Source: UBA4675 sp964601265 | GTDB taxonomy: Bacteria; Bacillota; Clostridia; Christensenellales; Borkfalkiaceae | Assembly: GCA_964601265.1 (NCBI GenBank) | Contig: CAZRMT010000014.1 | Coordinates: forward strand, 1 to 23,252 | DNA: 23,252 nt | Direction of reading: 5' to 3' | In this document: positions 7,679 through 15,522 of the stretch, piece after piece | How positions within the stretch are numbered: position 1 is the stretch's first letter | How the letters are laid out: each line of letters begins with the position of its first letter | Program-made: the position numbers and the translations under genes | The notes under the pieces: model-generated | What the model saw: only the letters and a program-made list of their open reading frames with translations | Databases searched by the model: none | What the model was told of the DNA's origin: nothing

Positions 7679-7707
7679 ATCATAGCATTTTAAAAAATAA
7701 TTGTCAA
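7679..7707 (-). promoter_or_regulatory. Promoter of the T-box operon
   Basis: Minus-strand TTGACA (7702-7707), 17-nt spacer, TATGAT (7679-7684). Transcription should begin near 7672, just ahead of T-box Stem I. Confidence 0.88.
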
Positions 7708-7739
7708 ACGATTTTAAGCTGTTTTTTTAATTGATTATG

Positions 7740-7774
7740 AAAAAATCTACGAATAAATTTCATCGTAGATTTTT
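7740..7774 (-). terminator. Terminator after leuS
   Basis: An 11-bp stem AAAAATCTACG/CGTAGATTTTT with a 12-nt loop lies just past the leuS stop and ends in a T-run on the minus strand. The symmetric A and T runs mean it may work in both directions. It separates the degV-leuS unit from the T-box operon promoter. Confidence 0.85.
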
Positions 7775-7780
7775 ACAAAA

Positions 7781-10234
7781 TTACATTATTATATTGATTA
7801 TTCTCCCCGACACGAAAATAACTTTTTTAGGTTCGCCGTCGATTTTTAAAAACTCTAACGCCAATTTTTGTATTTCCTCTTTAGGAAGATTTACGTTCAC
7901 TCTAATGGTGCCTTTCATTTTACCCATAAGCTGAACGGGAAGATTTATTTCGGTGTCTTTCGTTTTGCTTTCGTCGTATTCGGGGAATTTTTCGTTTAAA
8001 ATATCTCCTCCGAAAACTCTTTCGTAAATTTCACTCGTGATATGCGGAGTGAACGGATTTAAAAGCACCAAAAACGCTCTGTATTCTTCCTTACTGATAA
8101 ATCCGTCGTCCTTGATCTTGTTGACGAATTCCATCATAGAAGAAATTATCGTGTTAAACTTAAAGTCATTGGCTTCTTCATAAGTTTTAGCGTCGGGATT
8201 AAATATTCCGTCGTTAACCTTTTTAATAAGCTTATGCAACGCTTTTTCGTGTTCGGCACTAACCTCTCCGTCTTTTACGAGGTTTTGTAAATCCCAAACT
8301 TTATTGAGGAAGTTTACGCTACCCGTAATACCCGTAAAAGTCCAAATAGTGTTTTGCTCGTATTCGCCTATAAACATAACATGAAGCCTGAATACGTCGG
8401 CGCCGAATTGATTTACGACCAAAATGGGGTCTACGGCGTTACCCGAACTTTTACCCATTTTTCTTCCCTTTTCGTCCAAAATAAGTCCGTTGCACATTCT
8501 TCTTTTAAACGGTAATTTTTTGGGAAGTTGTCCGATATCGTAAAGGAAATTATGCCAAAAACTTGCGTAAAGCATATGCCTCGTTACGTGCTCTACTCCG
8601 CCCGTGTAAAGGTCTGCTTCTCCCCAATATTTAAGGTTTTCTTGTGAAACAAATTCTTTATCGTTGTGGGGGTCCATAAATCTGATCCAATACCAAGACG
8701 AACCCGCCCAGTTAGGCATCGTGTCCGTTTCTCTTTTAGCCTTTCCTCCGCATTTAGGACACTTGCAGTTTACCCAATCCGAAAGCTTCGATAAAGGTCC
8801 GTTACCCGTATCGTCAGGAGTGAAATCGTCCGTTTTAGGAAGAATTAAAGGCAATTCTTCTTCGGGAACTGGAACGTATCCGCATTTATCGCAAATGACT
8901 ATCGGGAAAGGTTCCCCCCAATAACGCTGTCTGTTAAAAGGCCAGTCCTGCATTTTATAGTTAACTTTTTCTTTTCCGAGTTTTCTCTCTTCGAGCCAAG
9001 CCGTAATTTTAGCTTTTGCCTCTTTAAGACCTAGACCGTTTAAGAAATCGCTGTTTATATGAACTCCGTCGTCCTCGTAGGGATGAGTTTCGTAGTCGTC
9101 TCCACCCTCTAAAACGGGAATTATATCTATGCCGAATTTTTTAGCAAAGTCGTAATCTCTTTGGTCGTGTGCGGGAACAGCCATAATAGCGCCCGTTCCG
9201 TAACCCGATAAAACGTAGTCGGCGACGAAAATAGGAATTTCCTTGGAATTTACAGGATTTATTGCGGTTACGCCTTGTAATTTAACGCCCGTTTTTTCCT
9301 TATTTGCCGTTCTTTCTATATCCGATTTATGCTTTGCGCTTTCTTGATACGCCTTTACTTCGTCGATATTTTGAATTCTATCTTTTAACTCGCCTATAAG
9401 TTCGTGTTCGGGAGAAACAACCATAAAGGTTACGCCGAACAGCGTGTCCGCTCTCGTAGTAAACACGGTAAACTTTTTATCCGTACCTTTAACGGCGAAA
9501 TCGACTTCCGCACCTACAGACTTACCTATCCAGTTTCTTTGCGATTCCTTGAGGTTAGGCTTCATATTGATTTCTTCAACGGCGTCCAGCATTTTTTCGG
9601 AATAATCTTTCATTCTCAAATACCAAACGTTTCTCTCCGCCTTTACAACGGGGTTATGACATCTGTCGCAAATTCCCCCTTGACTATCCTCGTTGGACAA
9701 AACGGTTTTACACGTAGGACAGAAGTTTACTTCGCCCTTGTTTTTATAAGCCATTCCGTTTTTAAACAGTTGCAAGAATATCCATTGCGTCCATTTATAA
9801 TAATCGGAGTCGGTGGTAGCAAATTCTCTCGACCAATCGAAAGAATAACCCATTTTCTTTAATTGATTGGTAAAAATAGCGATATTGTCTTTCGTAACGA
9901 GTTCGGGACTTTTGTGCATTTTAATTGCGTAATTTTCGGTAGGCAAACCGAATGCGTCCCAACCGACGGGATACAAAACGTTGTACCCTTTAAAACGCAT
10001 AAAACGAGCTATAATTTCGGTAGGCGTGTAGCATTTAACATGTCCTAAATGTATACCTTTTCCGCTAGGCCCGAAAAATTCGCTCAATAAATAAAATTTC
10101 GGTTTATCCGAAAAGTCAACCGCCTTAAACGATTGATTTTCTTCCCATCTCTTTTGCCATTTTGCCTCTACCGAAGAAAAATCCCATCTAAATTCTGTTT
10201 TTTTAATATCGGCTATTTGTTCGTTAATATCCAT
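7781..10234 (-). CDS. leuS: Leucyl-tRNA synthetase
   Basis: 817 residues, complete class I leucyl-tRNA synthetase, which charges tRNA-Leu with leucine in the cytoplasm. Seen: the HIGH-type motif HLGH (62-65), a four-Cys zinc module (CPTC and CDRC), the CP1 editing domain with FTTRADTLFG and AVPAHDQRDYDFA, the WAGSSWYWIRF and GGVEHVTRHMLY segments, and the KMSKS-type loop written KMGKSSGN. The start at 10234 follows an AAGGAT ribosome site, 10 nt after the degV stop, so the two genes are co-transcribed. I see no T-box ahead of this unit, unlike many leuS genes; instead a leucine T-box follows it and drives the next operon. Confidence 0.97.
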   Translation of the reverse strand: MDINEQIADIKKTEFRWDFSSVEAKWQKRWEENQSFKAVDFSDKPKFYLLSEFFGPSGKGIHLGHVKCYTPTEIIARFMRFKGYNVLYPVGWDAFGLPTENYAIKMHKSPELVTKDNIAIFTNQLKKMGYSFDWSREFATTDSDYYKWTQWIFLQLFKNGMAYKNKGEVNFCPTCKTVLSNEDSQGGICDRCHNPVVKAERNVWYLRMKDYSEKMLDAVEEINMKPNLKESQRNWIGKSVGAEVDFAVKGTDKKFTVFTTRADTLFGVTFMVVSPEHELIGELKDRIQNIDEVKAYQESAKHKSDIERTANKEKTGVKLQGVTAINPVNSKEIPIFVADYVLSGYGTGAIMAVPAHDQRDYDFAKKFGIDIIPVLEGGDDYETHPYEDDGVHINSDFLNGLGLKEAKAKITAWLEERKLGKEKVNYKMQDWPFNRQRYWGEPFPIVICDKCGYVPVPEEELPLILPKTDDFTPDDTGNGPLSKLSDWVNCKCPKCGGKAKRETDTMPNWAGSSWYWIRFMDPHNDKEFVSQENLKYWGEADLYTGGVEHVTRHMLYASFWHNFLYDIGQLPKKLPFKRRMCNGLILDEKGRKMGKSSGNAVDPILVVNQFGADVFRLHVMFIGEYEQNTIWTFTGITGSVNFLNKVWDLQNLVKDGEVSAEHEKALHKLIKKVNDGIFNPDAKTYEEANDFKFNTIISSMMEFVNKIKDDGFISKEEYRAFLVLLNPFTPHITSEIYERVFGGDILNEKFPEYDESKTKDTEINLPVQLMGKMKGTIRVNVNLPKEEIQKLALEFLKIDGEPKKVIFVSGRIINIIM

Positions 10235-10244
10235 TTTTTAATCC

Positions 10245-11138
10245 TTAATATACTCTTTCTTTTTCACTTATAAACGCATAAGCGACTGCGTCGGGTCCTA
10301 AATGAGCCCCGATAATAGGTCCTATCCATCTTATTTCGGGTTTAACGCCGAAAGTTTCCTCTAGCTTTAAGCTAAGTTTTTCCGCCAATTCGAGATTTCC
10401 CGTATGTCCGACGAAAATTTGGAAGCTATCCGAATGTTTTCCCATCGCAACGCCCTCGTTAACGATAGAAGTAAGCGCCTTTTTCTCACCCATTTCTTTA
10501 CGGATTATATCGAGTTTTCCCTCTTTCGTAAATTCGATAACGGGTTTAACTTTTAATAAAGAACCTATCATTGCCTTTGGTCCGCTAATTCTTCCTCCTC
10601 TTTTTAGATACATTAAATCGCCGACCAATATGTAGTGCTGTAAATTCATTTTCAAGCTTTCCAGCTTTTCTTGGGTTTCTTGAACGGTTTTACCCTCGTC
10701 CCTCATTTCGATAGCTTTTCTAACAAGCATTTGCTCGCCGACCGTGGTAGACGAACTTTCGACGAAATAAACGGCGAAGTCTTTATACTCCTCTTTTAAT
10801 CTGTTATATGCGTCTTTCGCTCTATCCAGCGTGGGCGACAACCCGTAGGATTGACAAACGTGAAGAACGGTTTTTATTCCCTTTTCAGCCATAGACTTAA
10901 AAAGATTATAATGCGCTTCCTCGGACAAAATAGAAGTTTTGGAAACTATCCCCGAGCGAAGTTTATCGTAATATTCCGCATACTCTTTTTCTTCTTTAAA
11001 AGAATCCAAACAGTCCGTTATTTCTCCGCTTTTATTTATTAAAACGTAGCTTAACTCTCCGACGTAAATATCGAGATTTTTTATTTCGCCAAAGTAAAAG
11101 TCGCAGTTACTGTCACAGCTAATATCAAATTTCCTCAT
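10245..11138 (-). CDS. DegV family fatty-acid-binding protein
   Basis: 297 residues matching the DegV/FakB family, which binds a fatty acid in a pocket and, in characterised members, presents it to fatty acid kinase FakA. Family landmarks are CQSYGLSPT (in place of the usual SSxLSGT), VESSSTTVGEQML, the GGRISGPKAMIGSLLKVKPV block and the C-terminal GPIIGAHLGPDAVAYAF. The start at 11138 has an AAGGAG site. It heads a two-gene unit with leuS. No fakA is in view, so its kinase partner would be elsewhere. The family is sure, the ligand inferred. Confidence 0.9.
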   Translation of the reverse strand: MRKFDISCDSNCDFYFGEIKNLDIYVGELSYVLINKSGEITDCLDSFKEEKEYAEYYDKLRSGIVSKTSILSEEAHYNLFKSMAEKGIKTVLHVCQSYGLSPTLDRAKDAYNRLKEEYKDFAVYFVESSSTTVGEQMLVRKAIEMRDEGKTVQETQEKLESLKMNLQHYILVGDLMYLKRGGRISGPKAMIGSLLKVKPVIEFTKEGKLDIIRKEMGEKKALTSIVNEGVAMGKHSDSFQIFVGHTGNLELAEKLSLKLEETFGVKPEIRWIGPIIGAHLGPDAVAYAFISEKERVY

Positions 11139-11184
11139 AAATTTCTCCTTCGATTAAAAACTTAATCTCCTTGTACACCAAAAA

Positions 11185-11190
11185 ATTATA
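11185..11190 (-). promoter_or_regulatory. Possible -10 element for degV-leuS
   Basis: A minus-strand TATAAT lies 46 nt before the degV ATG. No good -35 hexamer is seen at the usual spacing (TTTTCT at 17 nt), so this is a weak or activator-dependent call. The rest of 11191-11287 is AT-rich with no gene that I can support. Confidence 0.4.
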
Positions 11191-11287
11191 ACATATTTTT
11201 TTTGTATAGAAAAGCTTTTTTTATAAATTTATTTTATGTTTTTTGTAATAAACAAAGCTTATACTTTTTAAAGGCTTTTCTAAGCAT

Positions 11288-11313
11288 AAAAAAGCGACGC
11301 CTTAAAGCGTCGC
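11288..11313 (-). terminator. Terminator after the orphan membrane protein gene
   Basis: A perfect 7-bp GC-rich stem GCGACGC/GCGTCGC (11307-11313 with 11294-11300), 6-nt loop, then six Ts on the minus strand. The plus strand also has a short T-run after it. Confidence 0.88.
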
Positions 11314-11328
11314 ACTTTTTATACTGTT

Positions 11329-11937
11329 TTAGTCTTTCTTTTCTTTTGGTTCTTTTCCCATCATACCTACTATTACTCCGGGAATAACGGTTAAGTAGAA
11401 ACCCATACCCGCATACAAATTGTAAGTCTTTTCGTAATAGTACACCGTACCAACCTTGGTTCCGTTAACGTTTATCGTTCCTTTCAATTCAAAGAACACT
11501 ACTATAACAACTAACAAAGCAACCAACAAAGTAATAGCTAAACAAAAATACTTTTCGAGCTTTTTAGGATAAGTAAATCTTCCGTAGAACCTAAAGTTAA
11601 GTATTTCCATAACGAACAATACTAATCTTGCAATAGCCAATAACGTAATAATAACGACAAGGACAGACGCAAAAATCCTCAAATTGTCTACGTACGCATA
11701 TTTACTTAAATCATTAGACCTATAAGATTCCTTTAACGCACTGTTAGAGCCGAATAGTTTAAACCTACGGTCGTGTTGTTCATAATAATAACCGTTATCG
11801 CCAACTTCAATCTTTCCGTTATATTTCGGCACGCAGTATCTGCAAAAAACCGTCCAGTAACTTAAAAACGGCGCAATTATCATTAATAAACATTGAATAA
11901 TCAAAAAAATCGACTTCGGACTAATTCTTTTTTTCAT
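11329..11937 (-). CDS. Hypothetical four-helix membrane protein
   Basis: 202 residues that I do not recognise. Hydrophobic segments lie at about 9-30, 88-113, 130-150 and 175-195. Between the first two is a polar, aromatic loop of about 55 residues (YYYEQHDRRFKLFG) probably outside the membrane, with a second short polar loop (GTINVNGTKVGTVYYYEKTYN) before the last helix. The C-terminus is a charged KEPKEKKD tail. It has its own consensus promoter, a good AGGAG site before the ATG at 11937 and its own terminator, so it is a single-gene unit. The layout recalls small membrane proteins of unknown function common in Clostridia; no activity can be assigned. Confidence 0.75.
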   Translation of the reverse strand: MKKRISPKSIFLIIQCLLMIIAPFLSYWTVFCRYCVPKYNGKIEVGDNGYYYEQHDRRFKLFGSNSALKESYRSNDLSKYAYVDNLRIFASVLVVIITLLAIARLVLFVMEILNFRFYGRFTYPKKLEKYFCLAITLLVALLVVIVVFFELKGTINVNGTKVGTVYYYEKTYNLYAGMGFYLTVIPGVIVGMMGKEPKEKKD

Positions 11938-11983
11938 ATATCACTCCTAAAAGTAAAAAGAACACAAAATTCCATATGTATAT

Positions 11984-12012
11984 ATTATATTTTCACTTTC
12001 GCCATTTGTCAA
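11984..12012 (-). promoter_or_regulatory. Consensus promoter for the orphan membrane protein
   Basis: Minus-strand TTGACA (12007-12012), 17-nt spacer, TATAAT (11984-11989). Both hexamers are perfect. Confidence 0.9.
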
Positions 12013-12075
12013 GCCCTTTTTGAATTTTTAAACTTTAATTTTTTATTTTTAAATAAAAAGGCTTTTTTATCCGGT

Positions 12076-12108
12076 AAAAACGCATATCCCGCATTTTTGC
12101 GGGATACG
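12076..12108 (-). terminator. Terminator of the amino acid ABC operon
   Basis: Stem ATCCCGC/GCGGGAT (12099-12105 with 12086-12092), extended by flanking pairs, with a 6-nt A-rich loop and five Ts on the minus strand. It lies directly after the ATPase stop codon. Confidence 0.88.
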
Positions 12109-12112
12109 TTTT

Positions 12113-12949
12113 TTATAATACTTTTGAAAGAAATTCTTTAAGTCTTGAATTTTGCGGATTAGCGAAAAACTCTTCGGGGGTGTTTTCTTCTTTAATTTGT
12201 CCCTCGTCTATAAAAATAACTCTGTTGGCAACTTCTCTTGCAAAGCCCATTTCGTGAGTTACGATTATCATAGTCATTCCCGATTTTACCAAATCCCTCA
12301 TAAGGTCTAAAACTTCGCCGACCATTTCGGGGTCCAAAGCGGAAGTCGGTTCGTCGAAAAGCATAACTTTCGGGTCCATTGCAAGCGCTCTGACGATTGC
12401 TATACGTTGCTTTTGTCCGCCCGACAAAGTGGACGGATAAACTTCTGCCTTATCCTCAAGTCCGATAGTTTTTAAAAGGTTTAACGCTTTTTGCTTATTT
12501 TCTTCAATTATATCTTTTCTTTTTCTGTTCGGAATTAACTCTTTTTTCTTTTTGGTAAAAAGATTGCCGAACTTTATAAAAAAGTTTTTAAAAGCGATTT
12601 TTCTTTGCTCGGTAAGTTGTATGTGGTTTGGCGCAAGCATTATGTTTTGTAAAACGTTTTTATTGTTAAACAAATTAAAATGCTGAAAAACCATTCCTAT
12701 ATGCTGACGATGTTTATTTATATCGACTTTAACGTCGGCTATATTTTCGCCGTTAAACATAATTACACCCTCGGTAGGGTCTTCCATACAGTTTAAGCAT
12801 CTTAAAAACGTACTTTTACCACAACCCGACGGACCTATAATTACAACGACCTCGCCCTTTTCGACTTGTAAATCTATCCCTTTTAAAACTTCGTTATCGC
12901 CAAAGGTCTTTTTTATCCCTTTTACGTCTAATATCAATTCTTTACACAT
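12113..12949 (-). CDS. Polar amino acid ABC transporter, ATP-binding subunit
   Basis: 278 residues of the GlnQ/ArtP type, which hydrolyses ATP to drive amino acid import. Walker A is GPSGCGKST (39-47), the Q-loop is VFQHFNLF, the signature LSGGQ (175-179), Walker B VMLFDEPTSALD (from 195) and the H-loop VTHEMGFA. The family usually has about 240 residues; the excess is a lysine-rich insertion at about 116-150 (containing FTKKKKELIPNRKRKD) in the helical domain before the signature. The reading frame overlaps the end of the permease gene by 8 nt, so the two are translationally coupled. It closes the binding protein - permease - ATPase operon. Confidence 0.95.
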   Translation of the reverse strand: MCKELILDVKGIKKTFGDNEVLKGIDLQVEKGEVVVIIGPSGCGKSTFLRCLNCMEDPTEGVIMFNGENIADVKVDINKHRQHIGMVFQHFNLFNNKNVLQNIMLAPNHIQLTEQRKIAFKNFFIKFGNLFTKKKKELIPNRKRKDIIEENKQKALNLLKTIGLEDKAEVYPSTLSGGQKQRIAIVRALAMDPKVMLFDEPTSALDPEMVGEVLDLMRDLVKSGMTMIIVTHEMGFAREVANRVIFIDEGQIKEENTPEEFFANPQNSRLKEFLSKVL

Positions 12950-13688
12950 CTTTTTTTCCTGCCTTTACTTTACCTTTTTCAGATTGCCTTTTATCGGATC
13001 TCGCAAGAATTTTTTCTATAATCCTAATAATTAAAGTTATTATTAAAACGATAACTATGTAAATTATAGCCATAAAAATATAAGGCGGTTTTAAGTTGTA
13101 AATTTCTTTACCCAACGTTTTTAACGAAGTATACAAGTCGCTTACCACTATAAAGCTTAATACCGACGTTTCTTTAACCAAGGTTATTAACTCGTTACCG
13201 AGCGTAGGAAGAATATTTTTAAAAGCCTGCGGTATAACGATTTTAAACATAGTGGTCGTATAACTTAGCCCCATTGCTCTTCCGGCTTCCAACTGCCCTA
13301 TATCGACGGAATTTATTCCGCCACGCATTATTTCCGAAACGTACGCCGCCGAGTTCATTCCGAACACGATTATTCCGACAACTTCGCTATCGACGTCGGT
13401 CATATTCATAAGCGGAATTAAAACGTAATAAGCAAGCAATAGTTGAACAACCATAGGCGTACCACGGAATAACGCTACGTACACCTTGCATATTTTATCT
13501 AAAATTTTTACAAAAACGTTTTTATTATGGGCAACTTGCACCAAAGCTAAAAGCGTACCTAAAATTAGACCTAATATAAATCCTAAAACAGCTATCTTTA
13601 AAGTGGTAACAAGCCCTCTTATAACAAATTCCTTGTAATAGGGGGTAGATAGCGTATCAAAAAAAACTTTCCACTGTTTTGCAGTCAT
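12942..13688 (-). CDS. Polar amino acid ABC transporter, permease subunit
   Basis: 248 residues with about five membrane helices, of the HisM/GlnP type. The EAA loop that docks on the ATPase reads EAGRAMGLSYTTTMFKIVIPQA in two adjoining parts (EAGRAMGLS, then KIVIPQA). FRGTPMVVQLLLAYY is typical of the family. I chose the ATG at 13688 because TTTGGAG sits just before it. The longer frame begins with a GTG at 13718 inside a hairpin and adds ten residues with no ribosome site. The C-terminal tail is highly basic (RQSEKGKVKAGKKDV). It lies between the binding protein and the ATPase genes. Confidence 0.94.
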   Translation of the reverse strand: MTAKQWKVFFDTLSTPYYKEFVIRGLVTTLKIAVLGFILGLILGTLLALVQVAHNKNVFVKILDKICKVYVALFRGTPMVVQLLLAYYVLIPLMNMTDVDSEVVGIIVFGMNSAAYVSEIMRGGINSVDIGQLEAGRAMGLSYTTTMFKIVIPQAFKNILPTLGNELITLVKETSVLSFIVVSDLYTSLKTLGKEIYNLKPPYIFMAIIYIVIVLIITLIIRIIEKILARSDKRQSEKGKVKAGKKDV

Positions 13689-13710
13689 AAAATCTCCAAA
13701 AACGAAGATA

Positions 13711-13732
13711 TCTCTCACTGAAAAGTGAGAGA
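13711..13732 (-). repeat. Intercistronic hairpin between binding protein and permease genes
   Basis: A 9-bp perfect inverted repeat (TCTCTCACT/AGTGAGAGA) with a 4-nt loop lies between the binding-protein stop and the permease start, with no T-run. Such hairpins commonly protect the upstream mRNA from 3' decay, giving more binding protein than membrane subunits. Confidence 0.75.
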
Positions 13733-13752
13733 AAATCTTGGTTTATTATCTA

Positions 13753-14583
13753 TTAAACGTTTTCGTCTACGAAATCGTAACCTATCTTTTCGCCTTCGCC
13801 ACCGTTGTATTTATTTACGATTTTGTCGAATTCGCCGTTGTCTTTAATTTTAGCAAGATAATCATTCATCTTGGTAACTAAATCGGAATTTCCCTTCTTA
13901 ATAAGGAATGCGTAAGTTTCTTCGGTTAATTGAACGTTTATAACCTTTAATCCCGAAACGTTAGCGGCTAAAGCTTTAGCGGGAGCCTCGTCGATAATTA
14001 CGGCGTCAACGTTTCCGTTTTGTAAGTCCATAGCGGCAGTTAAACCGTCTTCGTACCCCTTTTGTACGCTTTGAACCATACCAAGTCCGTCTTCTCCGTC
14101 AACTATGTACGAAAAGCCAGTCGTTCCCGATTGAGCGCCTATTTTGCTCTTAGTTTTTAGAACTGCGTCAACTTGTTCTTTGGTCGTGCAATCATCAAAA
14201 GAATCATCGTTGGCTTTTACCAAAACTACTTGAGCCGCAGAATAATAATCGCTTGAAAAATCAAAAGAAGCTAAACGTTCGGGAGTCTTAGACATACCCG
14301 CCATTCCGATATCGCCGTAACCTGCGTCTACTTGAGATTCGATTGCGTCAAAGTCGATATTCTTAATTACGAGTTTGTATCCGTACTCTTTTGCAAAACC
14401 TGCCGCAATTTCCATATCGATTCCGTAAATCTTTCCGTTTTTGGTATATTCGAAAGGTTCAAACGGACAGTTTGTTAAAACGGTAAAAGTATTATCGTTT
14501 TTCTTCTTTCCGCAAGCGGTTAAAGATACAGCGCCTACGGTCATTAGCATTACTGCCATCAATAAACTTAAAAATTTCTTCAT
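13753..14583 (-). CDS. Polar amino acid ABC transporter, substrate-binding lipoprotein
   Basis: 276 residues of the SBP_bac_3 family. A signal peptide with LTAC at 21-24 marks it as a lipoprotein anchored through Cys24 on the outer face of the membrane. The mature domain shows FEPFEYTKNGKIYGIDMEI, which binds the amino acid backbone, and the hallmark DIGMAGMSKTPERL with FSSDYY. I chose the ATG at 14583, preceded by AAAGGAG; the longer frame starts with a TTG at 14601 and would swallow the ribosome site. The ligand is a polar or basic amino acid; arginine is suggested only by TGCATA motifs upstream. First gene of the operon, under a consensus promoter. Confidence 0.94.
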   Translation of the reverse strand: MKKFLSLLMAVMLMTVGAVSLTACGKKKNDNTFTVLTNCPFEPFEYTKNGKIYGIDMEIAAGFAKEYGYKLVIKNIDFDAIESQVDAGYGDIGMAGMSKTPERLASFDFSSDYYSAAQVVLVKANDDSFDDCTTKEQVDAVLKTKSKIGAQSGTTGFSYIVDGEDGLGMVQSVQKGYEDGLTAAMDLQNGNVDAVIIDEAPAKALAANVSGLKVINVQLTEETYAFLIKKGNSDLVTKMNDYLAKIKDNGEFDKIVNKYNGGEGEKIGYDFVDENV

Positions 14584-14626
14584 AATAAATTCTCCTTTCA
14601 AGCTCCTTGCTTGTTCTTATGCGCTT

Positions 14627-14655
14627 ATTATATACCCTCGATTTTTTCTTGTCAA
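14627..14655 (-). promoter_or_regulatory. Consensus promoter of the amino acid ABC operon
   Basis: Minus-strand TTGACA (14650-14655), 17-nt spacer, TATAAT (14627-14632). A perfect promoter would be strong unless repressed, which makes the motif cluster behind it more notable. Confidence 0.93.
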
Positions 14656-14663
14656 CGATTTTT

Positions 14664-14776
14664 TGCATAAAAATACAAATTTTTTAAATTTTTTTTATTT
14701 TTTTATGTTTTTCTGCATAAAATATCGAATTTTATTGTTTTTATGCACTTTTTATGCAAAAAGATACTTCTATGCA
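14664..14776. promoter_or_regulatory. Cluster of five TGCATA motifs upstream of the ABC operon promoter
   Basis: TGCATA or its complement TATGCA occurs at 14664-14669, 14714-14719, 14742-14747, 14753-14758 and 14771-14776, mostly followed by an A-run. Two copies are 11 bp apart, one helical turn. They lie directly upstream of the -35. The form TGCATAAAAA resembles a half-site of arginine-repressor (ArgR) boxes in Bacillota, but this is my inference and other regulators are possible. Confidence 0.45.
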
Positions 14777-14777
14777 A

Positions 14778-14812
14778 ATAAAAAAATCGTCTTTCCTTTT
14801 AGAAAAACGATT
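14778..14812 (-). terminator. Terminator after tcdA
   Basis: AATCGT/ACGATT arms (14785-14790 and 14807-14812) extended by a TTTC/GAAA inner stem, then a T-run on the minus strand, 8 nt past the tcdA stop. Its tail touches the TGCATA cluster. Confidence 0.7.
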
Positions 14813-14819
14813 AAAAAAT

Positions 14820-15521
14820 TTATTTTATTAAATCGAGAACGACTTCGCCCGCCATAATAAGCCCCGCCACCGACGGCACGAACGCAAGAGAACCCACTTG
14901 TTTTTTTCCGTTCTCCTCGTCGTCGAGTTCGGCTTTTATCGGTTCTTCTTCGGAATACACAACCTTTAAGTCTTTTACGCCTTGTTCTTTTAGTTTTTTA
15001 CGCATTATTTTTGCAAGCGGACAAATCTTAGTTTGATAAATATCCGCAACCCTAAAAGCGGAAGCGTCTTTTTTGTTGCCCGCACCCATACAACTTATTA
15101 TATTAGTTCCGCTTTTTTTGGCGTTTACTATAAGCAAAACTTTTGAGTTAACGCTGTCTATCGCGTCCACAATATAATCATAGCGCGATAAATCGAACTC
15201 GTTTTGAGTGCTTTCGTCGTAAAACACATTATAAGCGTTAACGTTGCACTCGGGATTTATGCTTTCTATTCTTTTTTTAGCAACTTCTACCTTATCTTTT
15301 CCCAAAGTTTCGGTTAAAGCGATAATCTGTCTGTTTATATTGCTTAAAGCAACGGCGTCGGCGTCAATTAAGTCTATATTGCCTACTCCGCTACGGGCAA
15401 GCGCTTCTACGCAATACCCGCCTACGCCTCCGACTCCGAAAACCGCAACTTTGCTTTCGGATAGAATTTTTAAAGCGTTTTCGCCAAGCAATCTTTTTGA
15501 ACGGGAAAATCTATCCGACAT
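14820..15521 (-). CDS. tcdA: tRNA threonylcarbamoyladenosine dehydratase
   Basis: 233 residues of the ThiF/MoeB-like E1 superfamily, matching TcdA (CsdL), which uses ATP to cyclise t6A37 to ct6A in tRNAs that read ANN codons. The nucleotide site is GVGGVGGY (about 30-37), followed by DADAVALSNINRQ, DAIDSVNSK, the family signature SCMGAGNKKD and ICPLAKIMRKKL with the conserved Cys, then GSLAFVPSVAGL near the end. Length is normal. It begins one nucleotide after the cysK stop and shares its transcript. The TcdA sulfur-transfer partner system is related to cysteine desulfurases, which makes pairing with cysK plausible but not proven. Confidence 0.92.
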   Translation of the reverse strand: MSDRFSRSKRLLGENALKILSESKVAVFGVGGVGGYCVEALARSGVGNIDLIDADAVALSNINRQIIALTETLGKDKVEVAKKRIESINPECNVNAYNVFYDESTQNEFDLSRYDYIVDAIDSVNSKVLLIVNAKKSGTNIISCMGAGNKKDASAFRVADIYQTKICPLAKIMRKKLKEQGVKDLKVVYSEEEPIKAELDDEENGKKQVGSLAFVPSVAGLIMAGEVVLDLIK

Positions 15522-15522
15522 A

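Noticed and set aside
7731..7934. A 67-codon plus-strand frame over the leuS terminator
   Set aside because: It crosses the terminator hairpin and runs antisense to the leuS 3' end.
9404..10048. Plus-strand frames opposite leuS
   Set aside because: leuS is unmistakable on the minus strand; these frames have no domain or ribosome-site support.
13689..13718. GTG start adding ten residues to the permease
   Set aside because: The GTG lies inside a hairpin and has no ribosome site; the ATG at 13688 has TTTGGAG ahead of it.
14584..14601. TTG start adding six residues to the binding protein
   Set aside because: It would place the AAAGGAG ribosome site inside the coding sequence; the ATG at 14583 begins a normal lipoprotein signal.
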